Of a DNA stretch of 64,000 bases, positions 21,658 through 32,380 are shown piece by piece. Position 1 is the stretch's first letter. The number at the start of each line of letters is the position of its first letter. Position numbers and translations under genes: made by a program. The stretch is from Picochlorum sp. 'celeri' (taxonomy: Eukaryota; Chlorophyta; Trebouxiophyceae). The notes under the pieces were generated by a model, which did no database searches, had not been told where the DNA came from, and saw nothing but the letters and a program-made list of their open reading frames with translations. The stretch is taken from contig JAACMV010000010.1 in assembly GCA_010909725.1 (NCBI GenBank), positions 496,001 to 560,000 on the forward strand. Direction: 5' to 3'.

Positions 21658-22776
21658 TTACGCATGAGGCATTCCAGTGGGTTGCACACGGCAATACCAA
21701 TCCTCTGCACCCTGTTTGAAAAATGCTGCGACACTGGGATATTTTGGAGACCACTGCAATTGCTCCCTTGTCGCGGTATTGGACATGTATTTCCCTTTAT
21801 TATCCCCACCATCCTTTTCTGTAAATTCAACGTGCCCAGGAAGTACTCCTGACTCTTCTATGGCATGCATCATGTCTTGAAATGTGACTGGAGTTCCATC
21901 ACATCCAACAAACACCTTTGATCTATATATCCCTGTATCAGATCCCTGTCCCACCAACACTGCTTTGCAAATACTCGCTGCATCTTCATAATGAATCATA
22001 TTTACCGTATACCCACCCCAACGAGGTACGTCTCCTTGTTTTAAGAAGAATGTGTGGGGCCCTCGAGTCCTGTGGTACAATCCCACCAATCTCATCACGC
22101 ATCCGCCAGCCTCCAACACAGCCTTTTCAGCCAATAGCAATGCATCTGTTCTCGGATTTGACCCCAATTCATTGACAGGAGACGATTCATTGCAGTCTGA
22201 ACCGTCATTAATGCTGTATACTCCTGCACTGGACGTGAAGATGAAATTCCCAGAACCGTCCCAGTATGATAGAGCTTTGGCAATATCCCCAGGATAATCC
22301 TCGCTCCCTGACGGTGGAGCACAGTATGCTACATTGGCAAATCTCTGTCCCGCCTTGACTCCCTGAGCATCATCCCCTGTCCTTGGAGATATCCCAATGG
22401 ATTTCAACACCTCGTGATTTGTCGTCGTATTCGTCTGCCCAACAACCGTTCCAGCACCATGTGTATCAAGCCAAAGTTTGCCAAGGTATGACCCAAGCAC
22501 ACCAGGCCCGACAATCAATAGCTCATTTGTATTGCTGTTGCGTTGAGGTGATGAGTCTTGAGCAGATGCTTGAGCAATCACAGCAGTCGATTCACGTGTG
22601 TATGCCATCATTGAACATTGACCAACACACAGAACATCCAGAGAACTCTGTTTCCTCAATCCTAGAGTCGCAGAGCGTCCTGACTGTGTTCTTCCTGCTC
22701 GTCCTGCTGCACTTGACACGTCTCCACCTCTACAGACTGTCACCAAAGGAGAGAAACGTACTGATCTGACCACCAT
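21658..22776 (-). CDS. NAD(P)-binding Rossmann-fold (SDR/epimerase-like) protein, probably plastid
   Basis: Intronless, 372 residues. After about 80 Arg/Ser/Gly/Ala-rich residues that resemble a plastid transit peptide, a Rossmann beta-alpha-beta motif appears (LLIVGPGVLGSYLG), then FTSSAGVYS and a MIHYEDAA segment as in extended SDR/epimerase proteins of the YeeZ kind. The canonical epimerase YxxxK active site is not obvious; only a Tyr in GVYS and later residues are present. Substrate and reaction are unknown. TGTAA is present downstream in the mRNA sense. Its ATG lies 201 bp from the divergent MurE-like gene. Confidence 0.8.
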   Translation of the reverse strand: MVVRSVRFSPLVTVCRGGDVSSAAGRAGRTQSGRSATLGLRKQSSLDVLCVGQCSMMAYTRESTAVIAQASAQDSSPQRNSNTNELLIVGPGVLGSYLGKLWLDTHGAGTVVGQTNTTTNHEVLKSIGISPRTGDDAQGVKAGQRFANVAYCAPPSGSEDYPGDIAKALSYWDGSGNFIFTSSAGVYSINDGSDCNESSPVNELGSNPRTDALLLAEKAVLEAGGCVMRLVGLYHRTRGPHTFFLKQGDVPRWGGYTVNMIHYEDAASICKAVLVGQGSDTGIYRSKVFVGCDGTPVTFQDMMHAIEESGVLPGHVEFTEKDGGDNKGKYMSNTATREQLQWSPKYPSVAAFFKQGAEDWYCRVQPTGMPHA

Positions 22777-22977
22777 GTATGCTAATGTATCAAATTTTAA
22801 ATATTCAGATGGGTTTGAGTGTGCCAGTGGATGAGATCAGAGGATGGATCCATCCACTCCATGGAGATGCTATTTAAATGTTTTATTTATGACACATTTC
22901 GTGCGGATGGTCCTATCGACACCATCAGATACACAGTATCCGATACACATTTGAAAAATAAAATAGAATTCGGCAGC

Positions 22978-25413
22978 ATGGGTGCGATATGTCATCGGTG
23001 CTGTGTGAGAGGTGGTATAGATGCACCACTCCATGCATCCAGGACTGCTCGTCTCGTTCTCGGGCGAATGGGGAGCCATGTGTCCATTACATCGCATACT
23101 TATAATTTAATGAATACTCGAAAGCAGAGAAATGGGACCATTGCTCGGAGTGGTGAGGTTGGGGAGGATGACGAGGAGGACTTTGGTGCTCTGAATATTG
23201 ACGATATCATCCAGCAGCATGTTGAGGAGGGGGACGAGGAAGACGAGTATCACGAGGCGGAAGAAGAAGAAGACGAAGAGCATGGATACCCCGAGCCTCC
23301 ATCGAGGGTTCGTCAGCTGCCAGAGCTGTTGCATTCTGCTGGATGTGTGGAGAGGATTGATGGCATACCAGATATTCCGATCGAGAATGTGATTACCTGT
23401 AATTCGGATAATGGATCCAACAATTCTTTGTATGTCTGTGTTCCAAGTGAGGATGGCGAGGAGGACGGGCATGACTGGGCGAATGAGGCTGGAGAATTGG
23501 GTGCTGTGGCCGTGTTGGCTGCACGGCCTTTGCCTGACTGTGTGCTTCCTGTGGTGGTGGTGGATGATCTGATGCTTGCCTTGGCTCAGGTGGCAGCCGA
23601 ATTTTACGGTGAGTAGTATTGGTCTGGAATATATCATCACGTTCGTATACTCAACATGTATTGATCTTGTGCAGAATATCCAGCAACAGCCATGAATACA
23701 GTAGCATTTGTGGGATCGTATGGGAAGACGACGGCGTCATGGTTGACTCGAGGTGTCTTTGAAGAAAATGAAGAGCTGACTCTTATGATAGGAAATACAG
23801 AGTATGCTATTGCAGAGGATAGGTTGACCAGGGAGGGAGATGTGTGGGTGGCAGATGAAGAGGATCCAACAGTCAATAGGGACTGTAGTGTTCCATTTCA
23901 CATTGTTCCATACAAGGGCAAATATGAGCTTCCATTGACTACGCCGGACGGTCTCCACCTTCAGAAAGTACTGGCTGGTGGGGCGGATAGGGGAGCAGAG
24001 TCTGCGGTGGTGGAGGTGTGCCCTGCATCATTGGACGACAAGAGGGCAGCTGCATTCAAGCCTGGGATTGTCGTGTTCACGAATGCGAGCGAAGAGAAGG
24101 CGTATTATGATGGGAAAATTTTCGATGAATATCTTGAGAGTGTTGGTGAGATGTTTGCGTCCTTGGATGCCTCGCAGATTGCCATATTAAACATTGACGA
24201 CCCGTATGCGGACAGTCTCAGAAGACTTGTCGAGGACACTGGAGCCCAAATGCTCACCTACGGAGTGACATCAAAGAATGCGGATGTGTATGCTGAGAAG
24301 GTAAAATCTTCTATATGGGAAACGGAGATTCTTGTAAAGACGCCTGTAGGAAGGCTGGAGATTATCGTTCCATTGGTTGGAGAATTCAATGTGAGCAATG
24401 TCCTTGCTGCAGTGTCTGTAGGTCTGGCCAGAGGCATCAAACTTGTGAATATTGTGGCGGGTATTGAAGCAGTAGATATTATTCCAGGACGCTGTGAATT
24501 GGTTGAAGAAGGTCAACCATTCCCAGTCATTGTGGATGCGAGCAAAACACCACAGCAGCTGTCCCGTTTGATTGACGATGTCAAGGAGGCTGGTGCACGG
24601 AAGACCATCCTGGTCATGGGATGCCCGGGCTCCACGCCAGTAGAACATAGATCGGCCATGGGGAACATGAGTCATTTCAAAGCAGATATCGTCTTTCTCA
24701 CAAATGATTCTCCAGGCGTATGCCCTCCAGACAGAATCATCAATGACATTGTCAGCGGCATGCCAGAAGAGGTGACAGGCCGTCATGCTGGATCCTATCA
24801 TAATTGGCTTCAAGACCCTCATAGAGTCCCTCAGTGGTTCCAGCCATGGTTATTGAGGTACCAGTCTGAGGTGGGGCGGTACATCATCGAGGATCGATTT
24901 AGTGCCATTCGAGTCGCCATTGGCCTTGCCAAGCCAAAAGATGTGGTCATCATTGCTGGCAGAGGACATGTAGATAATATGGAATATTGGGATGGCATCT
25001 CCCCACTTCCTGACTATCCTAATACTAGAGAATCTTCTGAGAGTATCGAGGGGAACTTTTTCGAGGATCCAGGGCTCTCTGCGTCCGACTCTGAGGATGG
25101 TGCGACGACCACAGTTCTAGGATGGTTTGATGACCGCGTAGAAGCAAGGAATGCTGTCGCAAAGCTTCGATATCTTAATGGCATCAAGGATCTTGATAGA
25201 TCGACAATCCCATGGACACGATACCCAGAGGAAAGGGAACAATCTGGTCTGTCTGCAACCGTTGGATCAGAAGCAGCTGCAGCCAGTGGCCAGTACTTGG
25301 GTGACTATCTCAGAAATGTTGTCGATGAGAACAGAGAAGCAGCGCGATTAGAAGATGACAGTGATGAGGATGATGCCCTGAATGATGAATTTGAATCCTT
25401 GGATATGATGTAA
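22978..25413 (+). CDS. PAP11: MurE-like Mur ligase homologue (PAP11 type), probably catalytically dead
   Basis: Exons 22978-23608 and 23675-25413 (intron 66 nt) encode 789 residues. A transit-like leader (about 1-45) and an acidic stretch (EEEEDEE) precede the three Mur-ligase domains, as in plant MurE, which is a subunit of the plastid-encoded RNA polymerase complex. Collinear landmarks are TTPDGLHLQK, LNIDDPYADS, FNVSNVLAAVSVG, VDIIPGRCELVEE and the GRGH block. Key residues are changed: the P-loop GTNGKTT reads GSYGKTT (about 224-230), the Ser-Ser-His motif reads VCPASL, DYAHTP reads DASKTP, and the DNPR substrate motif reads NDSPG. This suggests a structural role instead of peptidoglycan synthesis. 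Confidence 0.85.
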
Positions 25414-25569
25414 CCCTTGATGATGACATTTCAATCACAAAAAGTATTTTGCTCTGATTCATATGCATCTCATCTGAGGAGACGTTTTCGTAATTGAATC
25501 GTGAATTTGAGCCTTTCATCGCTCTCATATCGGCACGACGTCATTTCAATAACTTTATATTTGTCAATT

Positions 25570-26659
25570 ATGGAAATAGAGCAGCAAAACGAGCAAGAAG
25601 GTGGCCCTGCGCCGAATCAACAGCACGATGAGCAACGAAATGCCAGTTTAGAAGAGGAACGAGAGAAGCATCGCAGGCGGTATGTACCATTTCTATGTAT
25701 GCGTGGAACCAAGATATCAAATTAATTCGAATATCGTGTTCAGAGCTGAAAAATTCGGTGTGGAATACGTTGACCCGGCAACGTCAAAGAGACGGGAATT
25801 CAAGCATCAATTGATGGCTGAACGGAGATCTGGATCTGGATTTACGACTGGATTTGATTTATTTACTGAGGAAGAAGCCGAGAAACGCCAGCAGCGGGCG
25901 GCGCGTTTCAACATGCCTGGAGTTGGACTGGAATGGAATGCTGCAGACGTGGTGCAGGATGCAGAGAAACGGCGACAGCGAGCTGAGCGGTTTGGAACAA
26001 CCGTTGAGCCGCAAGATGATGGTGGTCTGATGGATGTAGATCTGTATGAAGATAGGAAGGAGGCACCAGCTGAGGTTGAGAGGAGGCCTGAGGCTGTGCA
26101 TATATATGGGGTTGATTTGTTGTCCACGAGAGATTTGCTGTCGTATTTTGCGGACTATGGTCCAAAATATATTGAGTGGATCAATGATAGTTCAGCGAAT
26201 GTAGTGTTTAATGACTCTGCGACTGCGAAACGAGCTATTGCTGGGATGGGGGTTCCCATGGTGAGCGAGGATGTGCCAGAGGGTGCATCTGTGAGTGATC
26301 CCCGAGCGATGGAGTACCTCTGGCACAAGGGTCGCGATTTCAAAAAAGCAGGTAGTGATATTCCGTTAGTGTTCCGCGTGGCGACTGTGTTGGATGTGAA
26401 ACCAGCAGAGCGTGTGAAATCGAGGAGATTATGGGTCTCTGTTGGGCACCAGAACGGATCAGGTGCCGCACATGGCAAAAAGAAAAAGGTCAAGGGACGA
26501 GGTGCTATGAAATTTTCTAGGGGAGGTGTTCAGAAGAAAGGGCGAAAGCAAAGGCAGACTCGCGTGCCTCATGATGATGAGAGGGAGCCAAATGTTGTTG
26601 ACATGGTTGATGCTGGTAATGCTAGGGGACGGGGACTGGTCAAGTATGATGATTTTTAA
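25570..26659 (+). CDS. NCBP3: NCBP3-like cap-binding/TREX protein with Tho1-type repeats
   Basis: Exons 25570-25679 and 25744-26659 (intron 64 nt), 341 residues. The central RRM-like domain (about 155-205; VHIYGVDLLSTRDLLSYF, YIEWINDSSANVVF) matches NCBP3, the alternative nuclear cap-binding protein that works with TREX in mRNA export. N-terminal to it are three short basic motifs, RAEKFG, RAARFN and RAERFG, each after a KRRQR-like helix, spaced as in the SARNP/Tho1/MOS11 helicase-binding repeats; the intron cuts just before the first. The C-terminus is Lys/Gly/Arg-rich and ends in a typical disordered RNA-binding tail. The stop is 14 bp from the convergent sorting-nexin stop. Confidence 0.83.
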
Positions 26660-26673
26660 CTGCATTGTGTTAC

Positions 26674-29038
26674 TTATGATAATTCATGTTTTATTTCTGG
26701 GAATAAATGCGCTAAAATGAGCTCTAGGAAACCATACCCAATCTGCATTGTCATTGTGCTTGACTGCAAGAGTTGCATAATGTCACTTGTCCCTTCAAAA
26801 TACGCCAGTCTTCCCACAACTTTCGACACGGTGACGGGAGCTCCCGAAGACAATTGCTCTCTTAATGATGCCCGTATCTCTTCAAAATCATCTCCAGGCT
26901 CGGCAAGTGATACATACTTTTCCTCTGTGGCTGGTTCAACGATGCCATTTTTGCGGACAAACTTGCCTCCTGGCCATAAGAAACTCTGTAATTGTGCAAT
27001 GATCTTGGCGATAGTACTCTCTTGCTGCAACATAGTGATCCTGGAATTCAAATATTCGTCCACAGTGTCTCCAAAAACAAGAAGGAGAAATTGCTTTGAA
27101 ATCTGGAATATCTGCCGGGTGAAAAATCCGCGCATTTCAAGAGAGAATACACAGTTGACCAAGTCGCACAATGGCGCAGAGATGCTCAACTGTTGAGGCG
27201 TGATCGTGCTGCTTTCTGCATCAGAATCATCATGCAAGCATGGCGACGGGGATTGCTCTCCTTCATCATCAATTCGAATATTCAACTGGATGGCAACTTG
27301 CCCTGTTGACTGATCCTTTTTCTTTGATTTTCTCTTCCCTCTATCAAAAGCACTAGCAGCAGATTTTGCCTGGGTTCGTGCAGCGTGACATGCATCCCGA
27401 GTCACTCCAACAACTGTCCGCTTCACTGTATCAGAAAGGAATGATTTGCTTCCTGATTGAATCTGGAAGCGTTCTGAACGCTTCCTGAAAAATTCCCACA
27501 CAGCATCCAATGAGCATAAATCTGGATTCTGGAGAAGCTTGACGACATAGTCGTCTAACGCGCGTCTTCTGCTTTCAATATACTCTGGGGAGAAGCCATG
27601 CCCAAAGAGCCTCTTGCCTGGCAAGCTCAACGTATACCCTTTTGTCGCCCGAATCGTCCTATGCAGCGATTCAAAATGCCTATATCGACGACTCACTGTC
27701 CATTCCCCACGGTCGTCTCCAACTCGAATTCGATACACGACAAAGTCTCTCGCTTCGTTTGAGTTGATCTCTGCAGAGGACACGTGAGCAGACGGTTTTC
27801 CCTTGAACTTGCCACCACTACTTTGCTGATGATTGTATTCATCAGGGCTGCTTATTCTCTTGATTGTCTCCAATATAGTATGAGGACTCATAAAACCACC
27901 TGTTGATTCTTGCGCATCGTCATCATCACTTGACTCATTACCATCAACAACCTTCTCCTCAAGTGCAACTGTCTGCAACACCTTGGTCGTTTGATTCCAT
28001 ACTCCTCGCAATTCAGATGAAGGCCTTGCAACATCATCTGCACAACTCAGATTTTCTCCTCGGCGCGACAACAACGTCAGCAACCCATTCATCCATTTCT
28101 GAAATCTGTATGGACTACACTGTTCTAGCACTTTTCTCAACACACATGCACTCAACATTTCCCTCGACACAACCCTTGACAACACTCTATTACTATACAC
28201 AGGATCCGCTAACATTGAGATGACAGAATCCGACATGTGCTTCAACACGGCATAATGCGCCTTTGGATTCTCAAACCCGGGGTGCAAGTTGGAATCTCTT
28301 GCCAGCATCCGTCTCAACATCTCCTCTGTCCTCTCATCCAATTGAGGCACATTCTCGTCCCAATCGACGTTCATTTCAGAAAGTAAAGCTTGCTTAGCGT
28401 CACGAAAAATATCAATTTGATCGATCAACATATCCACCAGATCACAGCACAATTGGTGCAAATGTAGATGAGTCCTTGCCCTTTTGGCCAACCTTCCAAA
28501 GGCACCATTCAGCAAAGCCCTCACCTCTGCTGGAAATTCCTTATCAGGTGTAAGATGAGAATACCACGTATCATAGATAAACTCTTGCACGATATGCCCT
28601 GCGAATGAAAACCAAGCCTCGGACACCACATCAGAGTTGACATCCTTTCTCCATGCATCCTTTGCCTGCACACCTCGCAACAGCTGATCTCCTTCAGAAG
28701 GATTCTTCTTCTGATAATGCACTTTCAAATCTGCTGCCGACTTGTGTCTCTTGGACACCCCGCGAAGAATACTTGTATTTTTGGCAGTACTCGCCTGCTG
28801 TTTCCTCTGGGACTGAGCAACAAGAGCAAATAGCCCTATCACCAATCCCAACAACCCAAATGCCACCTTCCCATCAACATCTGAACGCACACAAACACCA
28901 CATCTCTTCGTTAGGATGGTGATCCCGCTGGATCAAGACAAATCATGTGTCATACGTACAATAACTACTTAAACCTCCAGTGTAGGCAGCAAGCACAATC
29001 AAAATCACCCGAGTTGACGCTGTCAACGCCAAACCCAT
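26674..29038 (-). CDS. Membrane-anchored sorting nexin (PXA-PX-nexin C)
   Basis: Exons 29038-28960 and 28880-26674 (intron 79 nt), 761 residues. Two hydrophobic segments at the N-terminus (about 10-26 and 33-47; the intron lies between them) anchor the protein. A PXA domain (about 90-290), a PX domain (about 400-505, with RRYRHFESLHR and the LPGKRLFG/SRRRALDDYV phosphoinositide-binding signature) and a C-terminal nexin domain follow. This is the architecture of SNX13/14/19/25-type and plant PXA proteins, without an RGS domain that I can see. These tether ER or endosome membranes and bind phosphoinositides. The target membrane is not deducible. Confidence 0.88.
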
Positions 29039-29197
29039 CTCGTATTCAACAAAAATAAATTTAAAATACGTCCAAATGGATAGAAACCATATCAGACCGT
29101 AACACTGAGAAATCTAACATTCCGTGACGCTCGGATGCAGGTATTCCTTTTACTCGCCATATTCTACGAAAACGAATTCATTTTTACATTATTCAGA

Positions 29198-30733
29198 TTA
29201 AGAAGAAGAAGATGGCGCTGGGATTTTATCAATTCCCATCATGTATGGCCTCAGAGGCTCTGGGATCAAGATGCTGCCGTCCTCTTGCTGGAAATTTTCA
29301 AAAATAGCCACAATCATTCGTGGTACAGCACACGCTGTCGCATTCAATGTATGAACAAACTGCGTGGGGACCTTTTTCTTCTTCTTTTTGGTCGTCGTTT
29401 GGGTATCCGCCGCTACATGTGGTCTATATCTAATGTTCAATCGCCTGCTTTGGTAATCAGTGCAGTTGCTGGCAGAGCTGATTTCTCCATACCGTTCCAG
29501 CCCTGGCATCCACGCTTCAATATCATACTTTCGATAGGCTGGGGCACCTAGATCTCCTGAAGGCATATCTAATACCTTGAAGTGAAGACCAAGTTCTTCG
29601 AACATGTCTATTTCAATGTCCATGAGTTCCTGGTGGAGCTGCTCACTCTGTTCTGGTGTGCAGACAACAAACATTTCCACCTTGCTAAACTGGTGAACTC
29701 TGTAGAGTCCCTTTCCTGCTGTCCCTGCTGCTCCTGCTTCTGTCCTAAAGCATCTTCCGAATGCAGCCACTTTGACCGGCAGCTCTTCCTCTGACAGAAT
29801 AGAGTCCATGAACACACCACCCAGTGGGATCTCTGCGGTTCCGGTCAGGCACAGTTGGGAATCCTCAACGCTGTAAATCTGTGTTCCTTCACCTCGGGGT
29901 TGGAACCCACACTTTTCTAATACAGATTCTCTCACCAAGTCGGGCGTTATCATCGGTTCAAAGCCCTTTGCATAAATCTTCTGCATGGCATAGTTCACCA
30001 GAGCCAGTTCCAACAGGGCAGCCTCCTTTCTCAAGTAGTAAAATTTGGTTCCACTCACGGACGACCCATGCTCGAAATCCAACACACCCAATGCTTCACC
30101 CAAAGAAACATGATCTTGAACATTCTCAAACTCAAATGCCCGCTGACTCCCAACCTCTCTCAGAACCACAGCCTCCTCCTCCCCTCCCACAGCAACATCT
30201 GGATGTGTCAAGTTGGGAAGTTTCTTCCCCTCCTTCTGCAACGCTGTCTCGATCACATGCAACTTCGCATCAATATCATCAAGCTTTTCTTTCAACTCTT
30301 TTCCTGTCGCAATCAGCGCCTGCCTTTCGCTATCCTCTAATTTCCTCTTCATAGCAGAACTGTTCTCATTCCTGGCAGCCCTCACAGCCTCAGCTTCCTG
30401 CGTAAGCTCCACAAATTCATTATACAACCTCACCACTTCATCTGGATTCGCAGATGTCACAAATCTGTCCGAACAATTCTTCCTAATCAGATCCACATTG
30501 TCCCTGACAAACTTGAAATCAATGTGAGCACGATACCCTCCTGCTTCTGCCGCCGATGGATGCTCTGTTTGATGATCCACGACCGCTTTTGTCGCATATA
30601 CCCTTTCCCTAATACAATGTACGCCTGCAATGCGCGATTGAGATGTCAATCCACGCAGAAGAACTAGTGGAGGGGAATATCGCTGCGGCGATACCCACAA
30701 GGATCCCATGATTCTACTCGCTACTGTTCTCAT
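29198..30733 (-). CDS. Seryl-tRNA synthetase, organellar type
   Basis: Intronless, 511 residues. It charges tRNA-Ser (class II synthetase). An N-terminal leader of about 70 residues rich in Arg and Ser looks like a dual mitochondrial/plastid presequence. A long antiparallel coiled-coil arm (about 75-190) is followed by the catalytic core with motif 2 (GRCFRTEAGAAGTAGKGLYR) and motif 3 (LNATACAVPRMIVAIFENFQ). These match bacterial and plant-organelle enzymes. A Lys-rich insertion (KKKKKK) sits just before motif 3 and is unusual. The ATG is only 14 nt downstream of the aspartate aminotransferase stop on the same strand. TGTAA lies just past its own stop. Confidence 0.95.
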   Translation of the reverse strand: MRTVASRIMGSLWVSPQRYSPPLVLLRGLTSQSRIAGVHCIRERVYATKAVVDHQTEHPSAAEAGGYRAHIDFKFVRDNVDLIRKNCSDRFVTSANPDEVVRLYNEFVELTQEAEAVRAARNENSSAMKRKLEDSERQALIATGKELKEKLDDIDAKLHVIETALQKEGKKLPNLTHPDVAVGGEEEAVVLREVGSQRAFEFENVQDHVSLGEALGVLDFEHGSSVSGTKFYYLRKEAALLELALVNYAMQKIYAKGFEPMITPDLVRESVLEKCGFQPRGEGTQIYSVEDSQLCLTGTAEIPLGGVFMDSILSEEELPVKVAAFGRCFRTEAGAAGTAGKGLYRVHQFSKVEMFVVCTPEQSEQLHQELMDIEIDMFEELGLHFKVLDMPSGDLGAPAYRKYDIEAWMPGLERYGEISSASNCTDYQSRRLNIRYRPHVAADTQTTTKKKKKKVPTQFVHTLNATACAVPRMIVAIFENFQQEDGSILIPEPLRPYMMGIDKIPAPSSSS

Positions 30734-30747
30734 CGGAATATATTACA

Positions 30748-32137
30748 TTAAAAATTGCGAACACTATCGTCGATCGCCTGTGCTAGGTATTCTGCCTTGG
30801 CCTCATTGAGACCAGCCAAGGAAATGCGCCCATCCTTGGTCATGTACACATGCCATTTCTGAGTCATATTCTCCACCTGAGGGACCGTGCATCCCGTGTA
30901 GGTGAACATGCCGATCTGAGAGGTGATGAAGCTCCAATCCTTGTCTGGATTCAACCTTTCCAAATGGCCTTGCAGGACGGCTCTGACATTCTTGATACGC
31001 CCTGACATGTGCTGCATCTCTCCTCTCCATTCATCGAACAAATCTTCGTTACCCACGACTTCGGACACAATACGAGCTCCATGCACAGGAGGATTACTCC
31101 AGACAGCTCGAGCCAATCTTTTGAGTTGACTCAACACGCGACCAGCAGTCTCGCTGTCCTTTGTAATGACATTCAGAGCTCCAACACGCTCTCCATAGAG
31201 TCCAAGATTCTTACTATACGATTGAGCCACGAAAAACTCCATTCCACGAGACTCAAAGTACCTTGGGGCGTACGCATCCTCATCCAAACTTCCAGATGCA
31301 AATCCCTGATAGGCCACATCAAAGAAGGCTACATGTCCCTTCTTCTCGATGGCATCCGCAATCGTGGCCCACTGTTCTTTTGTAGGATCGATTCCAGTAG
31401 GATTGTGAGCGCAACCATGCAGCAAAATCACGGATCCCTCTGGAGCTGCCTCAATATCTGCAATCATACCAGCAAAGTCCAAGCCAACAGTCTCCTGATC
31501 AAAGTATCGATAGGTATCCCATGGCACGCCCGCCAATGCGAAAATATTCTTATGATTTGGCCACGTTGGGTTGGAAATATACACCGTCTTGCCCGGCAAG
31601 AACTGATGAATGAACTGAGCAGCAATGGCAAGAGACCCTGTCCCAGACAGAGCCTGCAACGTTGCCACACGATTCTCTTTCAACGCAGCAGAGTCATTTC
31701 CCAAAAGTAACTGAACCGTAGCCTCACGGAATGATGCCAATCCTTCGATAGGAAGGTATTCTTTGTTTTCCTGAGCCTTGAGCATACGCTCCTCTGCCGT
31801 GCGAACCACGTTCAACACATATGGCTTCAATTCCTCCGTTCTATACGCTCCTACTCCCAGATTCAACTTGTTAGGATCCGTATCAGCTTTGAATGCCTCT
31901 GTAATACCCAAAACCAAATCAGGTGGAGCTTGTTCCACGTCACCGAGCATACTCTTGTTTGTAGATGCATTGCAACGTTGCTGAGCGGATGATGACGCCA
32001 TCTGCAGATACGAAAATAGTATTACATCCAAATGTGCCATTATCGAATACAATGTGGCATCATACCTTGAGACACGAGGGAGAAAGAGCGCTAGATGCCT
32101 TCTGCACGATGGCCCGTCGAAGTCCTTGTTGTTGCAT
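30748..32137 (-). CDS. Aspartate aminotransferase, probably mitochondrial
   Basis: Exons 32137-32066 and 32001-30748 (intron 64 nt), 441 residues. A pyridoxal-phosphate enzyme that interconverts aspartate and oxaloacetate with glutamate and 2-oxoglutarate. The first exon codes a short amphipathic Arg/Gln/Ser leader (MQQQGLRRAIVQKASSALS) fitting a mitochondrial presequence. The class I aminotransferase fold includes NPTWPNHKNIF, LHGCAHNPTGIDPT and the PLP-lysine motif SYSKNLGLYGERVG. Length is normal for the eukaryotic enzyme. The stop codon is followed at once by TGTAA, and by the SerRS ATG after 14 nt, so the two may be co-transcribed. Confidence 0.95.
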
Positions 32138-32224
32138 TCCTTTGATCGTTTTCAATCTGGATGTGATGAAAAATAGTCTTATTGATACACTTGGGTGGTC
32201 GGGGATGAGGCAATGGTATAGAAC

Positions 32225-32238
32225 CCTGGATCCAGGGC
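32225..32238. repeat. 14-bp palindrome upstream of aspartate aminotransferase
   Basis: CCCTGGATCCAGGG is a perfect palindrome centred on GGATCC, in the spacer between the PsbX 3' end and the aminotransferase start. The left half (AACCCTGGA, 32222-32230) also pairs with TCCAGGGTT at 32253-32261, so two alternative stems are possible. It may be a dimeric regulator site or an RNA hairpin. Confidence 0.5.
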
Positions 32239-32380
32239 GGCGATGGCTGGACTCCAGGGTTTGGGAATTAAAAAGAACATTATGGATTATTGTTCAAGAT
32301 TACATGCGCACTAAAATGTGAGAGATAAGATGCAATCCTGACTCTTTTTCATACATCATACGATTGTATGTCTGTCATAT

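Noticed and set aside
23107..23640. 177-codon antisense frame over the MurE-like first exon
   Set aside because: Produced by the acidic GAG/GAA-rich coding strand; composition is low-complexity and there is no family resemblance.
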